Source of the DNA: Akkermansia sp.
GTDB lineage: Bacteria; Verrucomicrobiota; Verrucomicrobiia; Verrucomicrobiales; Akkermansiaceae
Direction: 5' to 3'
NCBI RefSeq assembly: GCF_020860705.1
Contig: NZ_JAJBTT010000034.1
Coordinates: forward strand, 1-64,000
DNA length: 64,000 nucleotides
Within the stretch, counting starts at the first letter, position 1. Each line of letters opens with the position of its first letter. The notes beneath the pieces were generated by a model. The model saw nothing but the letters and a program-made list of their open reading frames with translations. It did no database searches and was not told the origin of the DNA. Made by a program: the position numbers and the translations under genes. Positions 1 through 8,493 of the stretch are shown in pieces.

Positions 1-112
1 CCATGAGGGCAACGCCCAGGAAAGAGACGGAAACGGCGGAAACCAGCGTTTTGACACGCTGTTTTTTCAGTTCCGTAAGGGCGTCTTCTGTACTTTCAAT
101 GTGCAGGCTCAT
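1..112 (-). CDS. N-terminus of an unidentified membrane protein (cut by window edge)
   Basis: Read on the minus strand from an ATG at 112, the frame stays open to the window edge. It starts MSLHIESTEDALTELKKQRV and is followed by a hydrophobic stretch (TLVSAVSVSFLGVALM). A short charged, probably cytoplasmic head followed by a first membrane helix is what can be seen. Too little is present to assign a family. The frame being open to the edge and the helix-like composition are the only support. Confidence 0.5.
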   Translation of the reverse strand, partial: MSLHIESTEDALTELKKQRVKTLVSAVSVSFLGVALM

Positions 113-1085
113 GCAATAAGGGAGGTTCCTGAAAATAATATAATGTTTTTTCCGGTTGGAACGAGCGCAAAGGGGGTATTGTTCCGGCGGCCTGCATAAT
201 GACCAGATGTTGATAATAGGATGATGGATTGTAAGTGTTTTATGTATTTTTGACGGTTGTTCTGTGTTGAATTGAAGATACCCGGGCCTGTTTGGTGTTC
301 GGAGTATGATGGACTTTTGGACGGGTACGCGGATGAAGAAGATTTTTTAGCGTGACGGTTCGGCGGGCAGGTAGGGGATGCAGGGAGGGAGGAGTCCGTT
401 TTTCTATAGGGGGTGGGGAGGGAAAAGCCGGAGAAGTTCCGGATATAAGAGCTTCCGCTGCGCTCCAGAAGGTTTTTGGCCGCGAAAGGCGGGAGCCTTC
501 CGTTCCCAGACGCCGGAGGCGCGCATCCTCTGGGAGCAAACATTTCCACTGTCCGTTTTACAGGCTACCTGCCTGGGAGTTAGGGCCTCCCGGCCCTAAT
601 GAATACTTGGACGGAATGAGGTGAAACTATTAAACGAAAGCTCCCGTCGTGCTCCAGAAGGTTTTTGACCGCGAAAAGCGGGAGCAGTCCGCTCTCAGAC
701 GCCGGAGGCGCGCATCCTCTGGGAGCAAACATTTCCACCGTCCGTTTTACAGGGGTACCTGCCTGGGAGTTAGGGCCTCCCGGCCCTAATGAATACTTGG
801 GCGGAACGAGGTGAAGCTATTAAATGAAAGCTTCCTCCGGGCTCCAGAAAAGTTTTCAACCGCGAAAGGCTGAAGCCTTCCGCTCCCAGGAGCCGGAGGG
901 CCCATTTGCTTCCGGAGCGGAAGTTAACGGGGCACGGAAGATGGGCAAGGGAAAATTCCCGGAAACATTTTTCTTTCAGATGTTCAAGCTTGACTCCGGA
1001 TTGGTAATTCCGGTCCGTATCTTTGCTCTTTTACTAACTGCTTGCCGGAAAGGGAGTAACAATTAAGTTTTTCGAACAGAACGCA
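113..1085. other. Non-coding stretch carrying a tandem repeat
   Basis: No convincing gene is seen here. Short open frames exist on both strands, but they run through the repeat units listed separately and have no recognisable domain. The right part (about 990-1085) is similar to 2063-2150: both begin with the same TGACTCCGGATT palindrome and lead into a PEP-CTERM-type terminator. Confidence 0.5.
449..905. repeat. About 190-bp tandem repeat, two full copies and a partial third
   Basis: The anchor GCTCCAGAAR occurs at 462, 651 and 841, a spacing of 189-190 bp. Units 1 and 2 are nearly identical over their length. Unit 3 diverges after about 60 bp. Each full unit contains a perfect hairpin, TTAGGGCC-tccc-GGCCCTAA, at 580-599 and 770-789. 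The array lies between a membrane-protein gene reading left and the terminator of a PEP-CTERM gene. Its function is unknown; it could be a REP-like element or a decayed, amplified 3' region. Confidence 0.8.
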
Positions 1086-1121
1086 AAAGCCGCCCTTTGG
1101 GCTGACCCCAAAGAGCGGCTT
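1086..1121 (-). terminator. Rho-independent terminator of the PEP-CTERM gene
   Basis: On the minus strand AAGCCGCTCTTTGGG pairs with CCCAAAGGGCGGCTT around a 5-nt loop, followed by a short T-rich run. It lies about 30 bp past the stop codon of the PEP-CTERM gene. A weaker relative of the same hairpin is at 2155-2190. Confidence 0.75.
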
Positions 1122-1153
1122 GAGAAATCAAACAAGAGAGGAAGTCCGGAAAG

Positions 1154-1855
1154 TCACGCCCTGCGGCGGCGCATCATCAGCGCGGCCAGGCCCAGCAGCC
1201 CCAGGGACGCCGTAGCCGGTTCAGGAACCATCAGGTCCCCCTGGAATACCATGGACTTGATGCCGGAGAAAGAACCGTCTGTCTGGGTAGCCTTATCGAC
1301 GAGAACGGAAACATCCAATTGTTTTCCGGTTTCCAGTTTTACCGGCTGGCTAAAGTTCAGCGTCACCTCCTGTCCGTTTGAGGAGTTTCCCGTAATCATA
1401 GGAGTAGCCGTCACCGTCTGTCCGCCGATCGTCAGCGTCAAAGCAAAGTCTTTTCTGTCCTGTTGCACCTGGCCTGTCGAGGAAGAAGCAACCATGGTTA
1501 TTGTAACGGAAGCGATGGAACACGCTTGGGAACCGTTATTGGTAAAGCTCATGCCAGCGGTCCATGATCCCTGCGTTCGGTTGACGTTAGGGACGAACAC
1601 TTCCGCGCTTGACCCAAAGGGATCACCGCTTGCCATCAAATCACAAGATTGCGAAGTTTCACTGCTGTGCAGCTTCTTCGTCAGGGAAGTAACGGATCCC
1701 GTGATATTGGACATCGCCCCTGTGTTGGTGAGCGTTACCTGCGTCGCGTCGGATTGATTCGCGTTTCCGAAGGTAGTCGTCCACAAGGTGGTGGCACCCT
1801 GGGCGGACAGCGAGCAGAAAGCCAGGGAGACAAGGAGTATTAGTGTTTTCTTCAT
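1154..1855 (-). CDS. PEP-CTERM sorting domain protein
   Basis: This 233-residue exported protein has a signal peptide (about residues 1-20, ending SLSAQG). The middle is Thr/Ser/Val-rich and probably beta-stranded. The tail is a PEP-CTERM signal: VPEPATASLGLLGLAALMMR at about 210-229, then an Arg-rich end. In this class the tail is recognised by an exosortase, which removes it after export, so the mature protein should be surface-bound or released. The body resembles no enzyme I recognise. A palindrome lies upstream at 1897-1911 and a terminator follows at 1086-1121. No strong Shine-Dalgarno sequence is visible. Confidence 0.9.
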   Translation of the reverse strand: MKKTLILLVSLAFCSLSAQGATTLWTTTFGNANQSDATQVTLTNTGAMSNITGSVTSLTKKLHSSETSQSCDLMASGDPFGSSAEVFVPNVNRTQGSWTAGMSFTNNGSQACSIASVTITMVASSSTGQVQQDRKDFALTLTIGGQTVTATPMITGNSSNGQEVTLNFSQPVKLETGKQLDVSVLVDKATQTDGSFSGIKSMVFQGDLMVPEPATASLGLLGLAALMMRRRRA

Positions 1856-1896
1856 AACTAAGGAAGTGTTGAATGGAAGTGACTCTTACTCCTTAG

Positions 1897-1911
1897 CGGA
1901 TTACTAATCCG
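1897..1911. promoter_or_regulatory. Palindrome upstream of the PEP-CTERM gene
   Basis: CGGATTACTAATCCG is a perfect inverted repeat about 40 bp upstream of the PEP-CTERM start. The same core recurs as CGGATTAGTAATCCG at 2067-2081 and, less perfectly, as CCGGATTGGTAATTCCGG at 996-1013. It could be an operator or a small dispersed palindromic repeat; the sequence alone does not decide. Confidence 0.4.
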
Positions 1912-2062
1912 GAAAGAAATTTGATGGATTTTAGTTATTTTATAAACAATAGATAGTCAGCGTGTTGTGTTATATTTAATTTCCCGGGAAGAGAATAGCT
2001 TCCCCCAAATACCCCCCCTGCGGGTTTTTATCTAAATATTTCTTTTTGGTTATTTATTGTTG

Positions 2063-2265
2063 ACTCCGGATTAGTAATCCGTTCCGCATCTTTTCTCTTG
2101 CACTAAAGGATTGCTGGAAAAGGTTTAACAGTCAAGTTTTCCAAACAAAAAACAAAAGCCGCCCTCTGGTCTTAACCCAAAGGACGGCTTGAGAAATCAA
2201 GCAAGGGAGGATGCCCGGAGAATCAGCCCCTGCGGCGCGTATCATCAGCGCGTTCAGGCCCGAAG
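2063..2265 (-). pseudogene. Decayed 3' end of a second PEP-CTERM gene with its terminator
   Basis: This segment matches the 990-1190 region over its length: the TGACTCCGGATT palindrome, an A-rich stretch, a degraded terminator hairpin (2155-2190), then the sequence just past the stop codon and the last PEP-CTERM codons. On the minus strand GGCCTGAACGCGCTGATGAT corresponds to the GLAALM end of the intact gene. The Arg-rich tail is frameshifted and no upstream coding sequence remains. It is a remnant of a lost PEP-CTERM paralogue or a copied 3' end. Confidence 0.6.
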
Positions 2266-2296
2266 GGAACGGTTCCCGTTTTGGAGGGAAGGGGAA

Positions 2297-3286
2297 TCAA
2301 TAATGGCCATGGCGCGGGCCGGTCATCCACTTCCACGCGGTTTCCACAATGGCTCCCGCATCTTTGCACTGGGCTTCCCAGCCGAGGATTTCCCTGGCTT
2401 TCTTCGGATTGGCAATCAGGCGGGGCGGGTCGCCTTCACGGCGCGGCCCGTAACGGACGGGGATTTTTTTGCCGGTGACTTTTTCAGCAGTTTCCAGGAT
2501 TTCACGGACGGAAAGCCCCAGGCCTGTTCCCAGGTTGAAGCATTCCGTGGAGCCGCCTTTCATCAGGTAATCCACCGCCTTCAGGTGGGCGTCCGCCAGG
2601 TCGTTGACGTGGATGTAGTCACGGATGCAGGTGCCGTCCGGCGTGTCGTAATCCGTGCCGAAGACTTCAATGTATTCTTTTTCCCCGGTCAGCGTGAGCA
2701 GGATGTTGGGAATGAGGTGGGTTTCCGGTTCGTGGTCTTCGCCGATCAGGCCGTCTTCACTGCAGCCGGAAGCATTGAAATAGCGCAGGAAAACGCTCTT
2801 GAGTCCCCAGGCCCGGTCACAGTCCTTGCAGACTTTTTCCAGCATGTATTTGGAGCTGCCGTACGGATTGATGGGATCCTGCTTTTCCGTTTCCGGGATC
2901 GGAATCTGGGTGGGGACGCCATAGGTGGCGCAGGTGGAGGAGAAAACGAACCGCTTGACGCCGGCGGCCTGCATGGCGCCCAGAAGGACGAGCGGCCGGG
3001 CGATGTTGTTCATGTAGTACTTGAGGGGATTCTGGACGGATTCACCCACGTTGATAAAAGCGGCAAAGTGGATCACGGCGTCAAAGTTGCCCTGCATCAG
3101 GAGCGGATACACCACGGAAGCGTCTCCCAGGTCTCCCTTGACCAGTTTTACTTCCGGGTCCACAAGAGCCCCGATATGGCCGTACACCATGTTGTCCAGC
3201 ACGGTCACGTCAGCGCCGATTTTGACGAGCTGGCGCACCGTATGGGAACCAATATATCCGGCGCCGCCGGTTACAAGTACTTTCAT
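2297..3286 (-). CDS. galE: UDP-glucose 4-epimerase
   Basis: GalE interconverts UDP-glucose and UDP-galactose in the cytoplasm, linking galactose use to envelope sugar supply. The 329-residue protein starts with the NAD-binding motif GGAGYIGSH (residues 7-15). The catalytic set is present: SST at 117-119 and Y142-x3-K146 in PYGSSKYMLEK. The start at 3286 (MKVLVTGGAGY) is chosen because family members begin right at the Rossmann strand; an upstream in-frame ATG at 3352 would add 22 atypical residues. In a mucin degrader this enzyme would process released galactose. Confidence 0.95.
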   Translation of the reverse strand: MKVLVTGGAGYIGSHTVRQLVKIGADVTVLDNMVYGHIGALVDPEVKLVKGDLGDASVVYPLLMQGNFDAVIHFAAFINVGESVQNPLKYYMNNIARPLVLLGAMQAAGVKRFVFSSTCATYGVPTQIPIPETEKQDPINPYGSSKYMLEKVCKDCDRAWGLKSVFLRYFNASGCSEDGLIGEDHEPETHLIPNILLTLTGEKEYIEVFGTDYDTPDGTCIRDYIHVNDLADAHLKAVDYLMKGGSTECFNLGTGLGLSVREILETAEKVTGKKIPVRYGPRREGDPPRLIANPKKAREILGWEAQCKDAGAIVETAWKWMTGPRHGHY

Positions 3287-3609
3287 GATCTTATCAAATT
3301 GCTGTTGTGCCGGTTCAACCTTTTCACCGGCAAGGGCGTCTGCACGTTCCAAAGGCCCGTGGAATCTTCCGGTTCACGACAGGCGGTGTACTGTTCCAGA
3401 CGCCTGTAAAAGTGCCATGTTTTCTCCTTTTTGTCAATTTGTGATATGTCCGCCGCCGCGCTTCCGGAGGATGCCGGACCCATGGGATGGAAAGGAACCC
3501 GTTCCAGGTGGGCGGGGGTAATGAACCTCTGCCCGGCGCTCCGTTTTCATGCCGGAAACTGCCCCGCTTTTTACTGGCTCCCGATGTGCATTTTTGAGAA
3601 CATCGGCTT
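3287..3609. other. Intergenic region between divergent galE and rsmA
   Basis: About 320 bp separate the start codons of galE (minus) and the RsmA-Nudix gene (plus), so promoters for both should lie here. Short frames cross the region on both strands but show no domain and no coding bias I would trust. No clear operator or RNA element was seen. Confidence 0.4.
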
Positions 3610-4962
3610 ATGAAACCGTCCGAGATCAGGAATGTTCTGGAAGATCACGAGGTGCGCCCCAGCAAATCCCTGGGCCAGAATTTTCTGACGGATGAAAATG
3701 TGGCGCGCTGGATTGTGGACCAGCTTGAGATTCAGCCGCAGGACTGCGTGGTGGAAGTGGGGCCCGGAACCGGCGCCCTGACGGAGCATGCCGCGCCCCT
3801 TTGCCGCAAATTGATTCTGGTGGAATTCGACTCCCGCCTGGCGGAATACCAGAAAAACCGCTGGGCCGGGGATCCCCATGTGGAGGTTTACCATGCGGAC
3901 GGCGCTTCCTGGGATCCGCGGGGATTGTTTGCGGAGGCTCCCGTCAAGTTTCTGGGCAATCTTCCCTATTCCGCGGGCGGAGCCATTCTTCAGAACTTCC
4001 TGTCCCGTCCCAGCGCCGTGGAACGGGCCGTGGTGATGCTCCAGAAGGAGTTTATCGACCGCATTCTGGCGACTCCGGATGACGACGCCTTCGGGCTGCT
4101 GTCCCTCCGCATTCAGAAGAACTGGATTCCCCGCGCTCTCAAGACTATTCCTCCGGAAGCGTTCCATCCCCGCCCCAGGATTGATTCCACCGTGATGCTG
4201 CTCACGCCCCGCCCCGTCCGCGATCTGCCTCCGTACGACGACCGGTTGATGGACGAGCTGATGCGCAAGGCTTTTTCCCTGCGGCGCAAGCAGTTGAAAA
4301 AACAGCTTCCGGCCTCCCCTCCATGGGAGGAAGTGGCCGCTTCCCTGGGGATTTCCCCTTCCGCAAGGGCTGAGGAATTGAATTTGTCCCAGTGGGTGCA
4401 GCTGGCGCGGGCTTATGACTCCAATCCTCTTAAAGACGTGGCGCAGAGCGGGGATGAATTGTTTGACGTGGTGGACGAACTCAACCAGATGACGGGACAG
4501 GGGACGCGCCGGGAGATTCATGAAGGGAATCTTCTCCACCGGGCCGTGCACATGTTCCTGGTGAACAAGCATGGAGCCGTGCTTCTCCAGAAAAGGTCCC
4601 TGTGGAAGGACAGGCAGCCGGGCAAATGGGATTCTTCCGCCGCCGGGCATCTGGATGCCGGGGAAGACTATGAAGGCGCCGCGGCGCGGGAGTTGAAGGA
4701 GGAACTGGGCGTCTCCGGCTGCGAACTGCGGAAGATTGCGGATTTTGACGCTGGTGAAAATAACGGCTGGGAGTTCATCGCCCTTTATGAAGGGCGTTAT
4801 TCCGGGAAAGTCCGTTTTCCCGCAGCGGAAGTGGACAGTGTGCAGTGGTTTACGCCGGAACAAATCCAGGCATGGGTGGAGCGCCGCCCGCAGGACTTCT
4901 CTCCCGCGTTCATCCCGTGCTGGAATGCATGGCTGGCCGCGAACAAAAAAGCATCATTCTAA
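3610..4962 (+). CDS. rsmA: 16S rRNA adenine dimethyltransferase RsmA (KsgA) fused to a Nudix hydrolase
   Basis: Residues 1-270 form a complete RsmA/KsgA, which dimethylates two adenines near the 3' end of 16S rRNA. The N-terminal SKSLGQNFL is at 18-26, the SAM motif VVEVGPGTGALT at 47-58 and the catalytic NLPY at 117-120. RsmA normally ends near here. The protein instead continues to 450 residues with a Nudix domain. Its Nudix box begins at G346 and includes E352, R360, E361, E364, E365 and G367, so all key residues are present. The start of this half (GDELFDVVDELN) resembles YfcD/IPP-isomerase-like Nudix enzymes. Why the two are joined is unknown. Three small genes follow in the same direction. 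Confidence 0.95.
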   Translation: MKPSEIRNVLEDHEVRPSKSLGQNFLTDENVARWIVDQLEIQPQDCVVEVGPGTGALTEHAAPLCRKLILVEFDSRLAEYQKNRWAGDPHVEVYHADGASWDPRGLFAEAPVKFLGNLPYSAGGAILQNFLSRPSAVERAVVMLQKEFIDRILATPDDDAFGLLSLRIQKNWIPRALKTIPPEAFHPRPRIDSTVMLLTPRPVRDLPPYDDRLMDELMRKAFSLRRKQLKKQLPASPPWEEVAASLGISPSARAEELNLSQWVQLARAYDSNPLKDVAQSGDELFDVVDELNQMTGQGTRREIHEGNLLHRAVHMFLVNKHGAVLLQKRSLWKDRQPGKWDSSAAGHLDAGEDYEGAAARELKEELGVSGCELRKIADFDAGENNGWEFIALYEGRYSGKVRFPAAEVDSVQWFTPEQIQAWVERRPQDFSPAFIPCWNAWLAANKKASF

Positions 4963-4976
4963 CTCAAATACATATC

Positions 4977-5438
4977 ATGATTACCCCTGATCAATTATCT
5001 CCGGAGCAGGTCCAGTCCATCCGGGACTGGGCGGAAGAAGGGCTTGATTTAAACGCCATTCAGAAAAAACTGCATGAAGACCTGGGCATCAAGCTGACGT
5101 TCATGGACACCAGGTTCCTGCTTCAGGATCTGGAGATCCGTCTCAGGCAGCCGGAACCGGCTCCTCAGGCTGAACGGACGGAAGAACTGCCCGGAGCGAC
5201 GGCCGCCCCCTCCCCCCTGCTGGGCAAAACCCAGGTAAGCGTGGATGAGGTGACGCCTCCCCATGCCCTGATGGCCGGCAAAGTTCTGTTCAAGAGCGGC
5301 GCACAGGGTGTATGGGACATCGACCGCACGGGCCGCATCAACTGGGACGCGACGCTTGGAGAACCCACGGCGGAGGACCTGAGGGAATTTGAAACGGAAC
5401 TGCAATCCGTTATCCGCAGCCGCATGGGCGGCATGTAA
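4977..5438 (+). CDS. Conserved hypothetical protein, helical N-terminus
   Basis: This 153-residue protein starts at ATG 4977 (MITPDQLSPEQVQSI), 14 bp after the RsmA-Nudix stop. The first 60 residues look helical and could form a small winged or HTH-like fold (WAEEGLDLNAIQKKLHEDLG). A Pro/Ala-rich linker follows. The C-terminal part (about 90-153, GVWDIDRTGRINWDATLGEP) looks like a compact beta-containing domain. No family is recognised. It is probably co-transcribed with its neighbours; the close spacing suggests a housekeeping rather than accessory gene. Confidence 0.75.
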   Translation: MITPDQLSPEQVQSIRDWAEEGLDLNAIQKKLHEDLGIKLTFMDTRFLLQDLEIRLRQPEPAPQAERTEELPGATAAPSPLLGKTQVSVDEVTPPHALMAGKVLFKSGAQGVWDIDRTGRINWDATLGEPTAEDLREFETELQSVIRSRMGGM

Positions 5439-5461
5439 GAAGAACAGCGGGAAAAGGTCTC

Positions 5462-5725
5462 ATGGAAATACCGGATGACATGATTGAAACGCTGGTGCCC
5501 GCCGTGCGGGAGCAGCTGGAGGCGCCGGATACGGCCTATGTCAAGGCCTGCCTGGAGCGCTTGACGGGACGGGAAAAGCTGGAAGAACAGGAAGCTCTGG
5601 AACTGATGGCGCAGGCTCTGGCAATCACCATTAACGAGATGGTGGTGAGCGGCCGTCCCTTTGATTCGGGAAGATACAAAGCGCTTTTAAAGGATTTGCC
5701 CGCCCTCCCGGATGAGGCTCCGTGA
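5462..5725 (+). CDS. Small acidic hypothetical protein
   Basis: An 87-residue acidic, Leu/Glu-rich and largely helical protein (MEIPDDMIETLVPAVREQLE). It starts 23 bp after the preceding gene. No domain, signal peptide or membrane segment is visible. It lies between the 153-residue protein and the H1-like protein on the same strand with short gaps, so it is probably in the same transcript. Function unknown. Confidence 0.65.
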   Translation: MEIPDDMIETLVPAVREQLEAPDTAYVKACLERLTGREKLEEQEALELMAQALAITINEMVVSGRPFDSGRYKALLKDLPALPDEAP

Positions 5726-5781
5726 TAAATCTCGACAATCCCCGGAATTGATTCATACTCCTTTCTTTCACTTGAAATTTT

Positions 5782-6597
5782 ATGGCAAAAAAACCATTAG
5801 AAACAGGTGCTCCGGAAGCATCCGCAGCCAAAAAAACAGCTGTCCGCAGGACGGCTGCCAAAAAGACGGCGTCTACGACCAAGAAAGCCGCCGAGGGCGA
5901 AAAGAAGCCCGCTGCTGACGCCGCTCCCGTAGAAGCGCCCACAACCAAAATCAAAACGGTCAAGTCCGCTACGAAGACTACGGGCAGGACAAAGACCGCG
6001 AAAACCGCCAAAAAGGCGGCTGACAAGAAGGCCCCCGCAGCTGAACAGGCTGCTCCTTCCGTGACTGCGGCTCCTGCCGCTCCCGTTGAAAAGACTCCCG
6101 CTCCCGAGTCTTCCCCAAAGCCCCAGGCTCCCGCTCCGGTCAAGGTCAAGCGCGAATCATTCCGCCCCAACCGTAATCCGGAACAGCAGGAACGCCATGA
6201 ACAGCATGGCGGAGATGTCTTTGCCCAGCCTGAAACCGTGGGAGGGGCTTCTGAAGTTTCCTTCAACAAGCGCAAGCGCCGCCGCCGCAATAAAAAGGGC
6301 AGCGGTTCCGACGACCGTCAGCCCATGCAGGATTCCGTTTCCTACAAGCAGCTGGACGGCAAGAAAGTGGCCGCCCGCGCATGGAAGATGTTCCTGGCGG
6401 AAGTGTCTGAGGAAGGGCTTGCCCTGATGGACGACCAAACGGCCCGTGAAGCCGCCCGCCGCGCCTTCCGCTGCGCGGAATTCTTCATGATGGAAGAATG
6501 CCGCCGCAAGGCCCAGAAGGCTATTTCCCACCAGCAGGAAAAAGCGGCCTCCCCGGAAGAGGAACGTGATTCCGAAGAGGACTCTGGCGAAGAATAA
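5782..6597 (+). CDS. Lys/Ala-rich histone-H1-like tail protein with a conserved C-terminal domain
   Basis: In this 271-residue protein, residues 1 to about 120 are low-complexity Lys/Ala/Pro/Thr with repeated AAKKTA-type units, like bacterial H1/Hc1-type DNA-binding tails. A second Pro/Ala-rich stretch and a basic patch (KRKRRRRNKK, about 163-172) follow. The last 85 residues form an ordinary helical domain (LDGKKVAARAWKMFLAEVSE) ending in an acidic tail. The basic tail suggests nucleic-acid binding. The C-terminal domain is not recognised, and an RNA or ribosome partner is equally possible. A strong terminator follows, so it ends the transcript. Confidence 0.8.
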   Translation: MAKKPLETGAPEASAAKKTAVRRTAAKKTASTTKKAAEGEKKPAADAAPVEAPTTKIKTVKSATKTTGRTKTAKTAKKAADKKAPAAEQAAPSVTAAPAAPVEKTPAPESSPKPQAPAPVKVKRESFRPNRNPEQQERHEQHGGDVFAQPETVGGASEVSFNKRKRRRRNKKGSGSDDRQPMQDSVSYKQLDGKKVAARAWKMFLAEVSEEGLALMDDQTAREAARRAFRCAEFFMMEECRRKAQKAISHQQEKAASPEEERDSEEDSGEE

Positions 6598-6617
6598 TTC
6601 CGGCTTGCCCCGTTTTT

Positions 6618-6646
6618 GCCCTGCGGTATCTGCCGCAGGGCTTTTT
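6618..6646 (+). terminator. Rho-independent terminator
   Basis: GCCCTGCGG and CCGCAGGGC pair around a short loop and are followed by TTTTT. It lies 20 bp past the stop of the H1-like gene and ends that gene cluster. Confidence 0.9.
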
Positions 6647-7016
6647 AGTGCCCTTTAAAAAGGTCATGAAGGGAGGAGACACTTTCCGGTGCGGCGGGGT
6701 TTCTCCATCATGCCGGACTTGTTTGCCTCTGATTTACGGGATGAAAGGGGCTTGCTCCAAGGTTCACGGTCTTCCTGAAGTTGCAAGGCCCAGGCCGTTC
6801 CCCCGGCGTTAGTTGATGGCCGGGCTATCTTTGGCCCGGCATAGGGGAGAGGATATAGTTTGGGGCCCGTCCGTACGGCTTGAACGGACAAGGGCCATTC
6901 GCTTCCTGGCGCTTTCATGAGGGGATGTTCCTGGGATGGATGCAGCCATCTTTTCCGGTGGAGAAAAGGGAACGGAAGCAGGCCGTTTTTTGGCAACTTT
7001 CCTCCCATGTTCCCGC
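6647..7016. other. Intergenic region, no gene recognised
   Basis: About 370 bp between the terminator and the convergent MATE gene. A 114-codon minus-strand frame crosses it, but its Pro/Arg/Ser-rich product has no domain and no good start context. No RNA or repeat was identified. Confidence 0.4.
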
Positions 7017-8354
7017 TTAAACCCTTTTACCTCGCCATCTTCCACTTTTAAGGTACCACCACGCCAGGGCGATCAGGACCGCCCCGTAAATGTGTTCGGA
7101 GAACCAGCAGACAGCCACATCCGGCTTGAGCCTGATGACGCCGTAATAAATGGCGGCGGAGTAAACGGCTAGGGAAATCATCTCCATGATGAAGCCTGCC
7201 TTTGTATTTCCCGTGCCGGATACGGCGTTAAACAGAATAAACGCCGGGGCTATGATCAGGGTGGAGGAGGCCATCACGTACACGGAATTGACACTGGCGG
7301 CAATCAGGGACGGGTTATCCGTGAAAATTCTCAGAACGGGTTCCGGGAATATGCACAGGAGGATCAGCAGGGGAATCAGGATGGCGTACGTCAGGTTGAG
7401 CGTCATGCCGCAGGTCTTAAACAGGTAGCGCTGTTCCCCGGCGCCGATCTGGTTGCTGATGAGGGCTCCCGCCGTGGTGCCGAAGGCGCTGATCACCATA
7501 ATGAGCATGGCGGAAATGTTGCGTACGATGTTGGTGACGGCCAGGGGGCGTTCTCCCAGATGCTCAATCGCCAGGAAAAAGATGAACCAGATGGAGACGG
7601 AAATGAAGGACTGCACCATGGTCCAGCCGGAAATGGACAGCATGCCTTTCAGCAAATGGGGGCGGAACGTGAACGCCCGGCGGAAGCCGTACTTCCTTTT
7701 ATCCGCCGTCGTGCCCGTGTAAATGATGAAAAAGAGGAGAGATACGGCCTCCGACACACTGGAGGCAATTGCCGCTCCGGCAATGCCCATGGCGGGAAAG
7801 CCGCCTTTCCCGAAGATGAGGCAGTAATTCAGCACCACGTTGCTCAGAAGCATCACGATGGAATTGACCGTGAGGATCTTTGTCTGGGTAATCCCCACGT
7901 AATAGGCGCGGAACATCACGCAGAGGAAGGAGAAAAAAACGCCGTAGGTGCGCCAGTGCAGGTAATCCACCGTAGCGTTGTACACCTGGGGGGATTCAAT
8001 GATATCCCGCAGGATGATGGGGGAAAAGTATTGGGATGCGGTAAAAAGCGCCACCGCCAGGACCAGCATGAAATAACAGCCCTGGACCATGGTGGGGGCG
8101 ATGCGGTTGTACCGCCGCTCCCCGTTGCGGCGTGCGATAATGATCTGCGCCCCGAACCCGAAGCCGAAGGCCAGCATGAACATGGCCATGTAATACACGC
8201 CGCCCAGGGCGCACGCTCCCAGCGCCACATCCCCCACGCGTCCCAGAAAAACGGCGTCCGTCAGGCCGATCAGGTGCTCAATGATCAGGCTGATCATCAG
8301 GGGATAGGACATGAGCCATATCTTTTGATAGGAAATAGAGGAAGGACTATTCAT
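7017..8354 (-). CDS. MATE family efflux transporter
   Basis: A 445-residue inner-membrane protein with about 12 hydrophobic helices in two related halves, the usual size for MATE/NorM cation-coupled exporters of drugs or metabolites. The N-terminus (SYPLMISLIIEHLIGLTDAV) and the following FLGRVGDVALGA stretch are characteristic, as is the SNQIGAGEQR segment at the start of the second half. The substrate cannot be told from sequence. It stands alone, 139 bp downstream of the TrkH-like gene on the same strand. Confidence 0.92.
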   Translation of the reverse strand: MNSPSSISYQKIWLMSYPLMISLIIEHLIGLTDAVFLGRVGDVALGACALGGVYYMAMFMLAFGFGFGAQIIIARRNGERRYNRIAPTMVQGCYFMLVLAVALFTASQYFSPIILRDIIESPQVYNATVDYLHWRTYGVFFSFLCVMFRAYYVGITQTKILTVNSIVMLLSNVVLNYCLIFGKGGFPAMGIAGAAIASSVSEAVSLLFFIIYTGTTADKRKYGFRRAFTFRPHLLKGMLSISGWTMVQSFISVSIWFIFFLAIEHLGERPLAVTNIVRNISAMLIMVISAFGTTAGALISNQIGAGEQRYLFKTCGMTLNLTYAILIPLLILLCIFPEPVLRIFTDNPSLIAASVNSVYVMASSTLIIAPAFILFNAVSGTGNTKAGFIMEMISLAVYSAAIYYGVIRLKPDVAVCWFSEHIYGAVLIALAWWYLKSGRWRGKRV

Positions 8355-8493
8355 AGCAAAGGCGTCCTGCGGGCTTCATGTGCCGGAAGCAGGCGCTAAA
8401 GGTCCGGCATTTTTGACGCAAACCGTTTTCATGCAAGAAAGAAATGCGTTTGTTTTTCATGTATGTCATGAAAAACGGGGGCAGGAACGCCGC

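Noticed and set aside
2189-3409. Long plus-strand frame opposite galE
   Set aside because: It is the antisense shadow of galE; the galE frame has all family motifs while this one has none.
6664-7008. 114-codon minus-strand frame between the terminator and the MATE gene
   Set aside because: Low-complexity composition, no domain, no good start site, and no sign of coding selection.
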